Positions 33,696 through 41,968 are shown, numbered from the stretch's first letter. The stretch: 64,000 nucleotides of DNA from an uncultured Phycisphaerales bacterium (GCA_937927975.1 CALEZT010000082.1:1-64000), one strand, 5' to 3'. Translations and numbers: made by a program. The notes: generated from the sequence alone by a model not told the origin.

Positions 33696-34268
33696 GTGAA
33701 ACAATGGGCAATTGTTCTGGCGGTTCTTGCGGTTCTTCCGACGGCATCCTGGGCGGGCTTGCACTCCTTCCCGTCCGAGACTTCCACGGTCGTCGGCGCG
33801 GTCGGATTCATTGACGGTGAGCAGATCGGGTACTTCTGGAGCGTCGATAGAGGCGATCGGGTCGTGCAGACGTTCGCCGATCCGCTGGCCTCTGTAAACC
33901 GGGCGATCTTCGATTTCGCGGTGCCTTACAATGTCCTCTCGGGCGGAGCCACGGTGGAGTGGGACATCCTGATCAACTCCACGCCGGTCGGCGACTTCAC
34001 GATCGTTCAGAACTTCACGGGTCCTGTGCATCTGGACCTGTCGTTCGCACCGGTCGCCAACATCGGCGGCGACTATACCGTGGCCTTCGTCGTCACGAAC
34101 GAAGTCCCCGGCGGCTCCGGCTCCCACACGCTGGGCTATGCGGGCAACTGGTTGCACTCGGTGGAATTGCTCAGCACCGGCGCCGCCGTCCCGGTTCCTG
34201 GGGCTGTGGTTCTGGCCGGTCTGGGTTCGGGCCTGGTGGGCTGGCTCCGCAGACGCCGTTCGCTCTAG
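33696..34268 (+). CDS. PEP-CTERM-type sorted secreted protein 1
   Basis: A 190-residue protein with a GTG start at 33696 (GGAGG 7-8 bp upstream). Signal peptide residues 4-22 (WAIVLAVLAVLPTASWAG). The mature part consists of beta-strands. The C-terminal end has the tripartite sorting signal: VPVPGA motif, hydrophobic VVLAGLGSGLVGWL, then RRRRSL. In such proteins exosortase-type processing attaches or releases the protein at the envelope; no exosortase gene lies in the window. The function of the body is unknown. A consensus promoter and a strong terminator bracket it as a single-gene unit. Confidence 0.85.
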   Translation: MKQWAIVLAVLAVLPTASWAGLHSFPSETSTVVGAVGFIDGEQIGYFWSVDRGDRVVQTFADPLASVNRAIFDFAVPYNVLSGGATVEWDILINSTPVGDFTIVQNFTGPVHLDLSFAPVANIGGDYTVAFVVTNEVPGGSGSHTLGYAGNWLHSVELLSTGAAVPVPGAVVLAGLGSGLVGWLRRRRSL

Positions 34269-34935
34269 ACAACCGCTGTCCCTGTCGCAAGACTTCAAGG
34301 CTGCAAGCTCCGGCTCGCAGCCTTTTTTGTTGTTCCCGTTCGTGGGCGGCGAGGATCTGTCGTCCTGAGGCGCAGCCGAAGAGCCTGCCCTGAGCAACGC
34401 GAAGGGATGACAAGACCCGCGCACGAATCATTCCGAATCCGGATGAGCGGTATCTTTGATGCGTATCCGTTGACGCGCCACGCGTGTGGACCACGATCCA
34501 GTTGCCGCCGTAGAGGCGGTTGAAGGCCAGGCGCATCGAGTCGGCGCAGGCGGCGACGTAGTCGGGATCGCCCTGACGCGAGAGAGGTCGGACGTAGACG
34601 GGCTTTCGCACACCCGCCAGGTGGGGTTTGTCCCTGGGCGGCTCGAGGCATTCGAGAAAGACGTTCGTCTCCGGCACGTCGCGGGTCCTGCGGTCGTGCC
34701 CCGCCGACGGTTCCGCCAGGGCGCGGGCCTTGGCCAGGAAGCGGCCCAGCACCGGGCGGTGCGCGTTGACCGTCAGCTCGGCAAAGCACGCCTGCGCCGC
34801 GCGTCGGGCGAGGACATAGTCGAGCGTCGCCAGCTCGGCCATCCAGACCCGCAGCTCGGCGTCGGTGGGCTGCCACTGGGGCCAGAGGCCCTTGAGGTCC
34901 TCGTTGAAGAACCTCGTTCGTTCGGTCGCGTTCAC
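34171..34935 (-). CDS. Phage-type replication protein (helicase-loader-like), 3' end doubtful
   Basis: A GTG start at 34935 (GGAGGGCC upstream) overlaps the stop of the replication gene before it (GTGA). The first ~140 residues (WPQWQPTDAELRVWMAEL, ARRAAQACFAEL, RPVLGRFLAKARAL) look like small helical helicase-loader proteins that follow a replisome organiser in phages (G39P/gp59-like); this is a weak-pattern assignment. After about residue 150 the frame continues through the terminator of PEP-CTERM gene 1 and ~100 bp antisense into that gene. The last ~100 residues are therefore probably run-on, and the original stop has been lost. Confidence 0.5.
   Translation of the reverse strand: MNATERTRFFNEDLKGLWPQWQPTDAELRVWMAELATLDYVLARRAAQACFAELTVNAHRPVLGRFLAKARALAEPSAGHDRRTRDVPETNVFLECLEPPRDKPHLAGVRKPVYVRPLSRQGDPDYVAACADSMRLAFNRLYGGNWIVVHTRGASTDTHQRYRSSGFGMIRARVLSSLRVAQGRLFGCASGRQILAAHEREQQKRLRAGACSLEVLRQGQRLSRANGVCGASPPGPNPDRPEPQPQEPGRRRRC
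34299..34328 (+). terminator. Rho-independent terminator of PEP-CTERM gene 1
   Basis: GGCTGCAAGC, loop TCCG, GCTCGCAGCC, then TTTTTT. Nearly the same terminator follows PEP-CTERM gene 2 at 36546. Confidence 0.9.
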
Positions 34936-35660
34936 AGGCCCTCCTCGCGCTCCAGGCGCGCCAGCTGGTCGGCGATGCTCTCGGATCGGGCGCCTGCCGC
35001 GGCGCGGGCCATCTCCAGCTCCAGGCGGTCGAAGTGCTTCCGCAACGCGGCGGGACTGAGGATGTTCACCGACCAGAACGGGTCCCGCTGCGACCACCGG
35101 ATCACCGCCTCGACCCGCTCGGGACTGCGCCCGTCGAGTTCCAGCATCGCGGCCATCGGCTCCCGCCACGGCTCCCTCGGCGGCTCGCAGAAATCGCTCT
35201 TCCTCCGTCGGATCTCCTGCGAAAGCAACTCACAGAGGAGCTCTCCTTTCTCCTTCTTTTCATTCTTATCTTTCTTCTCATTCTTGTTAGTTGTTGGCTG
35301 TGTGTTGGTCGTTTGTTGCTCGTTTGTTGTCTGTTGGTTGTTTGTTTGTTGGGCAGGGGTGTCGTTGATGTCGTAAATCCTGTGGTCCAGGAGCTGTGCG
35401 ATCGTGCCGCGGCTTGTTGGCTTGAACGCGGCCAGGCCCCAACCGGCGAGATGTTTCTGCGCAGTGCGGTATTGTTGGTGCGTCAGGCCGTACCGTCGGT
35501 AGTCGCCGAGGAGGGCTTGGCCGGTCTTGAGGTTGTGAATGTTGAACTCGTCGGTGCGTCGGGCCCGCATCGCAATGACCGTCAGCAGGGCGAAGGCGTT
35601 CGGGTCGTTGAGCAGCTCCAGCGTCTCGTTGGAGCGGTTGAGCTTGATGAAACCGGTCAT
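34932..35660 (-). CDS. Phage-type replication initiation/replisome organiser protein
   Basis: A 242-residue protein from the ATG at 35660 (AAGGAGATATCC upstream). The N-terminal ~90 residues are a winged-helix-like domain (FIKLNRSNETLELLNDPNAFALLTVIAMRA, then TGQALLGDYRRYGLTHQQYR) as in phage replisome organisers and DnaD-like initiators. A low-complexity Q/T/N linker then a K/E/N linker follows at ~120-160, encoded by TTG/TTTGTTGG microsatellite-like DNA (35255-35365). The C-terminal ~80 residues (MAAMLELDGRSPERVEAVIRWSQRDPFW, SPAALRKHFDRLELEM) match the DnaD-like C-terminal block of such proteins. It overlaps the loader-like gene downstream. No other phage gene adjoins. Confidence 0.7.
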   Translation of the reverse strand: MTGFIKLNRSNETLELLNDPNAFALLTVIAMRARRTDEFNIHNLKTGQALLGDYRRYGLTHQQYRTAQKHLAGWGLAAFKPTSRGTIAQLLDHRIYDINDTPAQQTNNQQTTNEQQTTNTQPTTNKNEKKDKNEKKEKGELLCELLSQEIRRRKSDFCEPPREPWREPMAAMLELDGRSPERVEAVIRWSQRDPFWSVNILSPAALRKHFDRLELEMARAAAGARSESIADQLARLEREEGL

Positions 35661-35692
35661 GGATATCTCCTTAAGCAGATGGGTGTTTTTCC

Positions 35693-35721
35693 TTGACAGC
35701 CCGCTGCACAAAGGGTAGGCT
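35693..35721 (+). promoter_or_regulatory. Sigma-70 promoter of PEP-CTERM gene 2
   Basis: TTGACA (35693-35698), 17 bp, TAGGCT (35716-35721), preceded by TTTTTCC. Confidence 0.7.
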
Positions 35722-35882
35722 GCGAGCCATACTCCAAAGGATGAGGGGTCGGCATATCCGCCACGGCTGGCAGTTGGCTTGCCGTATCTGATGTGTGTGG
35801 TCGGAATCATCGTCTGTGTTTCTCTCCCAAGAGGGACAACACGCGGAATGTTCACGAACAGAAAATGGAGGAGAAGAAAGTC

Positions 35883-36509
35883 ATGAATGGCAGGAACATC
35901 AGTGCGTTGGCCGTCGTGTGTGGTATCGTCCTTAGCGTCTCGGCCGGCCTCGCGACGGCGACCCCCGTGCTCGATCAGGAGTCGCCGTATTGGGGCATTC
36001 GAATTACTGTGAGTCCCTATTTCATCCTCCAGCAGGAGGTGGCCGTCGGAATCGCGGGGCAGCTCTCGCGGATCGAGCTCTACACGCAGAACGCCGGGAC
36101 GACGCCGGTGTTCATCAACAGCGGAAGCCCGTGGCAGAGTGACGCCAGCGAGTTCTCCACGCTGCTCACGTCGGCTGGCGAGGGTTGGGTGACGATTGAC
36201 ACCTCCTCCGCGGGCCTCTTCTTCAACGCCGGCGACAAGTTCGTGATCGGCGTAGGTGGCTCCGGCAGCGACTGGCTAGGGATGGGCGCCAACGTCGCCT
36301 CTCCGAACGGTGGCTATCCAGCCGGGCGACCCTGGGCACAAGACCCGGAGGGCATTGGGCGATACGCCCGTGAATACGACCTGGCTTTCCGCACGTATGT
36401 CGGATCGCCGGACGGTCCGGCGGCGGCGGTGCCTGCCCCAGCGGCATTCGCACTGAGTGCCCTCGGCGCCGGCCTGGTCGGCTGGTTCCGCAGACGGCGC
36501 ACGCTCTAA
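35883..36509 (+). CDS. PEP-CTERM-type sorted secreted protein 2
   Basis: A 208-residue protein from the ATG at 35883, with GGAGGAGAAG upstream (an ATG at 35865 is an alternative). The signal peptide ends at about residue 26 (LATATP). The exported domain (~30-175) has beta patterns with ELYTQNAGTTPVFINSGSPWQ. The C-terminal signal VPAPAA, FALSALGAGLVGWF and RRRRTL is intact. The function is unknown. It is a single-gene unit with its own promoter and terminator. Confidence 0.83.
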   Translation: MNGRNISALAVVCGIVLSVSAGLATATPVLDQESPYWGIRITVSPYFILQQEVAVGIAGQLSRIELYTQNAGTTPVFINSGSPWQSDASEFSTLLTSAGEGWVTIDTSSAGLFFNAGDKFVIGVGGSGSDWLGMGANVASPNGGYPAGRPWAQDPEGIGRYAREYDLAFRTYVGSPDGPAAAVPAPAAFALSALGAGLVGWFRRRRTL

Positions 36510-36545
36510 GCGATCGCGATCGAAATTCGAACCACGTCAACTTCA

Positions 36546-36573
36546 GGCTGCAAGCTCCAGCTCGCAGCCTTTT
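36546..36573 (+). terminator. Rho-independent terminator of PEP-CTERM gene 2
   Basis: GGCTGCAAGC, loop TCCA, GCTCGCAGCC, then TTTT. Confidence 0.88.
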
Positions 36574-36625
36574 CTATTTGACCGTGCTCACTCTCGATTG
36601 GCTCTACCCGTTTGAGGGCGCAGGA

Positions 36626-36686
36626 GGGTGGGACTTGCCCCACCGTCGTCTCTGACGTCCGTTCTGCGGCGGGGCAAGCCCCACCC
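36626..36686. repeat. Palindromic repeat with 20-bp arms (GGGGCAAGCCCCACC family)
   Basis: GGGTGGGACTTGCCCCACCG (36626-36645) and its inverted partner (36667-36686) agree at 18 of 20 positions. Confidence 0.8.
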
Positions 36687-36750
36687 TACCTGTTGGCAAC
36701 CTCGCTCGGGAAGAGATCGTCAGACGGGTTCGAGAACCTCGCGGCTGCGT

Positions 36751-37275
36751 TCACTTGCTCAGCCCGCCACCTTGGATAGAATCGGCCTGCCCCATGGATG
36801 TGTACTTGCGGCGGAACTTTTCCGTGAACCGCCAGTCGAGTTGGCATGCGAGTCCGATGTCTGCGAGGATTTCCTCCAGAGACACTCCTTGCTCGCTTCT
36901 GCCCAAGACTCCGAGGGCTCTGAACACACTTCCGTCGGCGGCGCAGATCCTCCAGTCGTCCGGCTCACCGCACAGAAATGCGAGGGCTTCCTTTTCCCCA
37001 TCGTGCAGAAGAGCTTTGTAGGAGAGGTCAAATTTGTCATGGAAGGCTTTGACGCACGACAATGGGACATCCTCTATCCGAATACGATGATCGCGTTCAT
37101 AGGCGTCGAGATCGATGCGGATGTCTTCTGACTCGCCGCTCGCCCAACGGGCCTCTTCCGCGACGGTTCGACAAATCGTCAGATCGCACTTGGCGATGAA
37201 CGCTTCCCAAAGACCTAACCTGAAGAGTTCGAGGATCGGTCCGGCGTCAAGCAACAGAAACCGATATTTCTTCAT
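36751..37275 (-). CDS. PIN-like nuclease-fold protein, probable toxin partner
   Basis: A 174-residue protein whose start FLLLDAGPILELFRLGLW is PIN-like (first acidic residue after a hydrophobic strand). Further conserved acids follow (CRTVAEEARWA, GEKEALAFL, CAADGSVFRALG), giving the D-E-D-D style distribution of PIN ribonucleases. It overlaps the Xre/peptidase gene by 29 bp and is therefore co-translated. Pairs of a COG2856-like Xre-peptidase and a PIN-like protein have been predicted as toxin-antitoxin systems; here it is the likely toxin. GC content is visibly lower than in the flanking genes, in keeping with acquisition. Confidence 0.7.
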   Translation of the reverse strand: MKKYRFLLLDAGPILELFRLGLWEAFIAKCDLTICRTVAEEARWASGESEDIRIDLDAYERDHRIRIEDVPLSCVKAFHDKFDLSYKALLHDGEKEALAFLCGEPDDWRICAADGSVFRALGVLGRSEQGVSLEEILADIGLACQLDWRFTEKFRRKYTSMGQADSIQGGGLSK

Positions 37276-38353
37276 CCGCCAGATTCTCCCGATCCGTCAG
37301 ATACTGTTGCGCTTCCCTGTAGGAGAGGCCCGTGTATTTTGCGAACTGAATCAGAGACACCTTTCCGTCGCGAAGAGCCCGAACCGCCAGGCTCCAATAC
37401 CGCTCAGGCAGTGGATCAGGCTGATCCGAGCGTCGCGGCGGACGCATCAACTTCAGTCTTTCGCCTTCCTCGATCAACAGTTGGATTTCCTCGACGCTCT
37501 TGTTGTAGAGATACAGGAGCCTCCACAGGAGCGCGTTGAGTGAAACGCCGAATTCTCGCGCGATCTCGTCCAATTGCTCCAAGCCGATCTGACCCTTGTC
37601 GTTCTTGAGATCGTCTATTCTGTTTCTGACAGCGTCCGTTGGAAGAAGCAACCGGCTGGCGAATGCATCCGCAAGTTTCTCTTCCTGCTCCGTGGCGGCG
37701 CACGTGACAGGAGCAGAAACACGAAATACGCTCCATGTGAGAAGGTGAAACAGCTCATGCGCCAGATCGAAATTCCGACGCCACAACTTGCTGCTGGAAT
37801 TCAATAAAACTGCAGGACCGAATTCAGGGGACAACGTCGAGATCGCGCTGCCTGAAAACGACAGGTGGAATACTTTGATGGAGAACCGTTCCTCCAGCAC
37901 TTGTCTGAGCGAGGCGCTGGGTATCTCGCCCGGCAGAAACTGCTTCTGGAAGTTCTCTGCCAGACGAGCGCTGTCCTTGAAAGTGAACCTCTCCGATGAA
38001 CCCTCAGCTTGCGGCAAACCCGGACCTTTCGGTTCGTCAAGCAGCAATTCCAACCGGTGATACTGCTCACAAAGCCGCCGGAATTCCGCTTCAGTGCTCT
38101 TGATCTGTTCGTCCTGCGATGGGGGGTCGCGCCAAAGCATCAACTCGTCGACCACGAGACGGTCGTTCAGAAAGAAGTCCACCGACCTCCGATAGAATTC
38201 CGCCAATCGACTCAACTGAGAGAACCGAGGTTCTCTCTTGCCGTTCTCAAACTCACACAACGAGGATTGACCGATTCCGGTTCCCTCTGCTACTTTTTCG
38301 AGAGTATAGCCAATAGCGTTACGTGCAAGCCGCAGTCTTTCACTGAGTTGCAT
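37247..38353 (-). CDS. Xre-family regulator with ImmA/IrrE (DUF955) zinc-peptidase domain
   Basis: A 368-residue protein from the ATG at 38353 (AAGGAGG upstream). Residues ~5-60 form a Cro/Xre helix-turn-helix (YTLEKVAEGTGIGQSSLCEFENGKREP). Residues ~150-260 form the ImmA/IrrE-type zinc-peptidase with HELFH preceded by RRNFDLA and a downstream LADAFASRLLLP helix carrying the third ligand region. The C-terminal ~90 residues are a further helical domain (YREAQQYLTDRENL). It probably represses its own operon and acts as antitoxin for the PIN-like protein; cleavage upon DNA damage or stress is possible by analogy with ImmR/ImmA. Lower GC than neighbours. Confidence 0.85.
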   Translation of the reverse strand: MQLSERLRLARNAIGYTLEKVAEGTGIGQSSLCEFENGKREPRFSQLSRLAEFYRRSVDFFLNDRLVVDELMLWRDPPSQDEQIKSTEAEFRRLCEQYHRLELLLDEPKGPGLPQAEGSSERFTFKDSARLAENFQKQFLPGEIPSASLRQVLEERFSIKVFHLSFSGSAISTLSPEFGPAVLLNSSSKLWRRNFDLAHELFHLLTWSVFRVSAPVTCAATEQEEKLADAFASRLLLPTDAVRNRIDDLKNDKGQIGLEQLDEIAREFGVSLNALLWRLLYLYNKSVEEIQLLIEEGERLKLMRPPRRSDQPDPLPERYWSLAVRALRDGKVSLIQFAKYTGLSYREAQQYLTDRENLADEEISVSVA

Positions 38354-38475
38354 ACGCCAACCTCCTTCGCATATCTAGAAGATCATACTGTAATTATCGA
38401 CCCAAGACAAGCCGTCTTTTCTGCAATACGAAATTTATGCGGAAGTGTTCGTGATATGGTTAGTTTTCCACATCT

Positions 38476-40005
38476 TTAGTACGCCCGGCTGACGGATTGC
38501 ACGGGTCGCTTGCGGTGGATGAAGAAGTAGCGCAGCGCGTCGATCGGGTGGTCGTGGACGCCGTCCTTGAAGGGCAGCTCGCCGGATACGGCGCGGGCGT
38601 CGTCGGGGTAATGGTAGCATTCCATTGCCTCGATCAGGCGCACGCAGCGGGGCGAGATCGCCAGCGAGGTCGAGCCGTCGCCCGCCCGCACGGATCGACG
38701 GATCAGCTCGATGCCTTCGAGGATCGCGCTGCGTCGGTACTTGACCGCGATGCCCAGGCTTCGCAGTTCGCGGACGCTGCTGGTGCCGGTGACGTCGTTG
38801 GAGCCGGAGCCCGCGGGATCGCAGTAGGTGGCCGCCACCTGCTCCTCGGGGCAGGGCGTGCGGGCCTTCATTTCTTTGGCATGCACGTCGATCGTCGCGC
38901 GGCTGCGGACGTACTCGTCGATCACGCGGACCTTGCCTTCGCCATCGACCTGGACCCACAGGCACACGAACGGGTTCACGAACCCGAAGTCCAGCGTCCG
39001 ATAGAGCGGCAGGTTCGGATCGTAGTCGACGGGTCGCACGTGCACGCTCGCGTCGAACTCGCTGAAGACAACGTTCTCCGACGAGGGACGGATGCACAGC
39101 ATCTCGGACTCCCACGCGGCCCGGCTGCTGCGTCGCATCTGCGCGATGCAGTCGTCGATTCGCAGGTAGCCTGCGGCGTGTTGGGCCCGCCCGCCGCAAT
39201 CGGACCAGAGGGGGCAGCGCGAGCAGTCGCGGCCGACGCACTTTTGGATCGTCTCCCACAGGCACCACTTGAAGACCGGGACGCCCAGCTCCTTGGCCGC
39301 TGCGACCTCGCGCTGCATGATCCCATAGGGCTTGTGCATCGTGCTGATCAGCTCCATCGACCCGACGCAGACGTCGGTGCTGAGCGTGGTGAACTTGGCG
39401 GCCGCGAAGACGTCCTCGTCGAAGAGCTCGACCTCGTCGCAGCGGAGTTTCTGGACGTGTGTGCCGCGGACGCTGGTGGCCGACTGCGTGAGGACCTCGA
39501 CGGATGAGCCGTTGGCGAATCGGCAGCCTCCTTTGCGGACGGGTCCGGCCAGCGACTCCTCGAACCCGCGGCGCAGGAAGCGCACGAGGTAGTCGTACAG
39601 GCGCGAGGACTGCTCGCCCGAGCCGCCCAGGATGCGGACGTGACAGTTGGGCTTGAAGAAGGCGTCGAGCAGCGTCGCGATCGCGGCCAGCTCGGTCTTG
39701 CCGCCCGCGCGGTTGGCCCAAACGATGGAGTCGGAGCATGGAGGATGGATGACCGACGATTGATGATGGATTATGGATGATGGATTATCAATGGAAAAGC
39801 TGTTCCACAGGTAGTCCATCGGGCTGCTGTGGTCGGGGCAGAGCCGCACGTCGGGAACGTCGAGGTCGAGGAAGGTCTTGACGTAGGTCTTGAGCTCCTC
39901 GCGGGTGCGGGGCCGGGCGTGACGCAGGGTCTCGCGATGACGGGCCCCGGCGAGGGACTCTTGATTCATCATGGATTCTTCAGAAAGCAGATTCGTCTCA
40001 GTCAT
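38476..40005 (-). CDS. terL: Phage terminase large subunit (TerL)
   Basis: A 509-residue protein starting at MTETNLLSEESM (40005), with GGAGG just upstream. ATPase: Walker A-like ANRAGGKTE (97-105), Walker B LRCDEVELFD, coupling motif LISTMHK. Nuclease (RNase H fold): Asp in YRTLDFGFVNP, Asp in TYCDPAGSGSND and the DHPIDALRYFF end, so all three metal-binding acids are present. A Cys-rich zinc-like cluster (CVGRDCSRCPLWSDC) separates the domains. Just before Walker A lies an unusual stretch (~71-93, NPSSIIHHQSSVIHPP) encoded by a CCATCATC microsatellite. It packages DNA into procapsids in phages and in gene transfer agents. It is isolated from the head genes at 58 kb and has no small-subunit neighbour. 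Confidence 0.9.
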   Translation of the reverse strand: MTETNLLSEESMMNQESLAGARHRETLRHARPRTREELKTYVKTFLDLDVPDVRLCPDHSSPMDYLWNSFSIDNPSSIIHHQSSVIHPPCSDSIVWANRAGGKTELAAIATLLDAFFKPNCHVRILGGSGEQSSRLYDYLVRFLRRGFEESLAGPVRKGGCRFANGSSVEVLTQSATSVRGTHVQKLRCDEVELFDEDVFAAAKFTTLSTDVCVGSMELISTMHKPYGIMQREVAAAKELGVPVFKWCLWETIQKCVGRDCSRCPLWSDCGGRAQHAAGYLRIDDCIAQMRRSSRAAWESEMLCIRPSSENVVFSEFDASVHVRPVDYDPNLPLYRTLDFGFVNPFVCLWVQVDGEGKVRVIDEYVRSRATIDVHAKEMKARTPCPEEQVAATYCDPAGSGSNDVTGTSSVRELRSLGIAVKYRRSAILEGIELIRRSVRAGDGSTSLAISPRCVRLIEAMECYHYPDDARAVSGELPFKDGVHDHPIDALRYFFIHRKRPVQSVSRAY

Positions 40006-40100
40006 GGGGAGGGCCTCCAAATTGGGGTTCTGTCTTGTCGTGGACGTGGTAGAATGATGGCAGTGATGAGTGTTCCTGCCATTTCACGGGATGAAGTTCT

Positions 40101-40448
40101 ATGACGACAAACTCGGTAGCCGTAATGGGTCTTTCGATCATAGCTGTGCTCTTCGGCGTCGCGGTGCTGGTCTTCACGACCGTGGGGATCCGGTGGGCCG
40201 TGCAGAACGATTTCTACTTGCTGGCGAGAGACTACGATCCGAACATCCCGGCGGCCGAGCGACCGTCGGCGACGTACCGGGAGCTCTATGGCTGGACGGA
40301 CAATCTGATCCGCCAGCGCAATCACGACGTATTGGCGTTCCACTACACGCTGGGGACGTCGTGCATAGTCATCGGATTGCTCCTGATCGCCTGGACGGTG
40401 GACCGCGAGCGACTGCGGCGCAGAGCCAGGAACGGCGACACGTTGTGA
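40101..40448 (+). CDS. Small two-helix membrane protein A
   Basis: A 115-residue protein with two membrane helices (~7-29 and ~84-98) and a basic end RLRRRARNGDTL. It is paralogous to the protein at 40941: the last ~30 residues (LGTSCIVIGLLLIAWTVDRE...) differ at only a few positions. The function is unknown. It is followed by a GGGGAC/GTCCCC hairpin element, as is its paralogue. Confidence 0.6.
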   Translation: MTTNSVAVMGLSIIAVLFGVAVLVFTTVGIRWAVQNDFYLLARDYDPNIPAAERPSATYRELYGWTDNLIRQRNHDVLAFHYTLGTSCIVIGLLLIAWTVDRERLRRRARNGDTL

Positions 40449-40454
40449 GCCGCG

Positions 40455-40515
40455 TGCCTGGGGACTCTGTCCCCAGACCCCTGGGATTTTGCGCTTTGCG
40501 CCAGTAACAGGTTGA
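40455..40515. repeat. Hairpin element GGGGACTCTGTCCCC / CCTGGGATTTTGCGC, copy after protein A
   Basis: The same composite (short GGGGAC-GTCCCC palindrome, then CCCCTGGGATTTTGCG and GCCAGTAACAGGTTGATG) recurs at 41285-41352, and inverted at 41735-41800 and 23985-24045, and at 23729-23785. Confidence 0.75.
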
Positions 40516-40597
40516 TGAGGAAAAGCTGGGATGTTCGAGTTGTCTGGGTCATGGGGTATCCTCCATAGTGTGGTTTCAATTGTCGGGATCGATTGCG

Positions 40598-40626
40598 TTG
40601 AACAGAAGCTACGCCGGGGGTAGAAT
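40598..40626 (+). promoter_or_regulatory. Promoter of the small membrane protein operon
   Basis: TTGAAC (40598-40603), 17 bp, TAGAAT (40621-40626), 46 bp before the start at 40672. Confidence 0.6.
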
Positions 40627-40671
40627 GGCTGTGTCGGCAACGCGTTCTCCGGTTGGGTGAAAGGTTGACGG

Positions 40672-40944
40672 ATGGAAGAGCGAGGTCTCGTGTCGCGGGC
40701 TATCAGGCGGGTGGCGTTTGCGGTCGTCTTCGGACTCGTGGCGGGCGCGCTGATACACGTCCTGATGAGCGCTCGCTGGTATTACCTCCGGGGCGACCTG
40801 TTCCGCGCGACGCGCCAGGACGGATCGCGCATGGGGTTCATCGAGTACACGGTCTATCACGATCCCTGGCTCGGCATCGGGACCCTCGCAATCACGTTCG
40901 GCATCGCACTGTGGAAGGGTCCGGGAGATTGGATGGAGCCATGA
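40672..40944 (+). CDS. Small membrane protein B
   Basis: A 90-residue protein with two membrane helices (FAVVFGLVAGALIHVLM and LGIGTLAITFGIALW) and an exposed loop between them. The stop codon overlaps the start of the next gene in an ATGA arrangement, so the two are translationally coupled. A clear promoter lies at 40598-40626. No family was recognised. Confidence 0.6.
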   Translation: MEERGLVSRAIRRVAFAVVFGLVAGALIHVLMSARWYYLRGDLFRATRQDGSRMGFIEYTVYHDPWLGIGTLAITFGIALWKGPGDWMEP

Positions 40945-41282
40945 CGACGCGATCGGGAATCCTCATCGGATTTTTCATGTTGGCCCTGCTTTGCGGGGTC
41001 GCTCAGCTTGTCCTCACGGCGGTGAGGGCGACGCCTGTTACAGCCGGGAAATACTTCCTCGTTCTGAATGCCATGCGGTATGATCCCAACGCGGATGCCA
41101 GTCAACAACATGAGCGACTCCGTACCTGGACGGAACACGTGCTGTGCCAGCGCATTCACTATGAGCGAGCATTCGACTGCACGCTGGGCGCGTCGTGCGT
41201 AGTCGTCAGCCTGCTGCTGATCGCCTGGACGGTGGACCGCGAGAGGCTGCGGCGCAGAGCCAGGAATGGCGACACGATGTAG
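40941..41282 (+). CDS. Small two-helix membrane protein C, paralogue of A
   Basis: A 113-residue protein with an N-terminal membrane helix (ILIGFFMLALLCGVAQLVLT), an exposed ~45-residue loop containing a YDPNADASQQ segment comparable to YDPNIPAAER of protein A, and a C-terminal helix (ASCVVVSLLLIAWTVDRE). It is coupled to protein B. It shares C-terminal helix, basic tail and downstream hairpin repeat with the gene at 40101, indicating a local duplication that included the repeat. Confidence 0.6.
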   Translation: MTTRSGILIGFFMLALLCGVAQLVLTAVRATPVTAGKYFLVLNAMRYDPNADASQQHERLRTWTEHVLCQRIHYERAFDCTLGASCVVVSLLLIAWTVDRERLRRRARNGDTM

Positions 41283-41284
41283 GG

Positions 41285-41352
41285 CGCGTACCTGGGGACG
41301 CTGTCCCCAGACCCCTGGGATTTTGCGATTGGAGCCAGTAACAGGTTGATGG
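41285..41352. repeat. Hairpin element GGGGACGCTGTCCCC / CCTGGGATTTTGCG, copy after protein C
   Basis: See 40455-40515. The 686-bp gene-free stretch 41283-41968 also contains a GTCATTCCTGCGAAAGCAGG palindromic repeat (41388-41415) and an inverted hairpin copy at 41735-41800. Confidence 0.75.
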
Positions 41353-41387
41353 GAGAGGATGGGTGTCATCTGTCAATTGCCTGGACC

Positions 41388-41415
41388 CCGTCATTCCTGC
41401 GAAAGCAGGAATCCA
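41388..41415. repeat. GTCATTCCTGCGAAAGCAGGAAT-type dispersed repeat
   Basis: The core ATTCCTGC-GAAA-GCAGGAAT is a perfect 8-bp stem with a GAAA loop, a widespread type of bacterial interspersed repeat. Confidence 0.75.
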
Positions 41416-41734
41416 GGGATACTGGAATCGTCGGTATCCGCTGACGCGGATTCCCGCCTCTGATCGGGTCGGGGGCAGGCCTTCCGCGGAATGGCCATCC
41501 GAGGCGAAGCCTGTGATTCGCCGGATCTTCACGTTGGCGTCCTTTCGCCCGCCAGGGAATCTGGGCATACCCGGAACGTCGCTATCGCCAGAACTTCCTT
41601 GCGGAGATAGGTGGCATATGATATCCTGAACTGTGCCGTCACAGAGGATAGGGCTCTGCCGGGAGGCAACCCGAGCGCTGTGGCGGGCCGGTGACAGGGC
41701 GACGCGCCGCGAATGGCGCGTCGCCTGCTTGACA

Positions 41735-41800
41735 TGAGCCTGTTGCCGGCCCAAAGCGGAAAATCCCAGGGGTCAGGGGACAGCGTCCCCAGGTATGGGC
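41735..41800. repeat. Hairpin element of the GGGGAC/CCTGGGATTTT family, inverted copy
   Basis: Reads CCTGTTGCCGGCCCAAAGCG, AAAATCCCAGGGG, then GGGGACAGCGTCCCC on the plus strand, i.e. the reverse orientation of the copies at 40455 and 41285. Confidence 0.7.
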
Positions 41801-41968
41801 AGGGACGTGGGGATTTGTCACGAACCTTCGTCGTCGAAGTTGCTGTCGATTTGGCGGTTGACGCGGGGGGACCGCGCCTCTATCGTGTGCTTCGGTTTCG
41901 AGAGGTCCTCGGGCAGCTCGGCTGGTCCCGGCAGACCGCTTCTTTCGCTTTGCATAGGGAGACCTGTC

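Noticed and set aside
41363..41629. An 88-codon open frame after the small membrane proteins
   Set aside because: It starts in a GTCATTCCTGCGAAAGC dispersed repeat, has no ribosome site and no recognisable domain.
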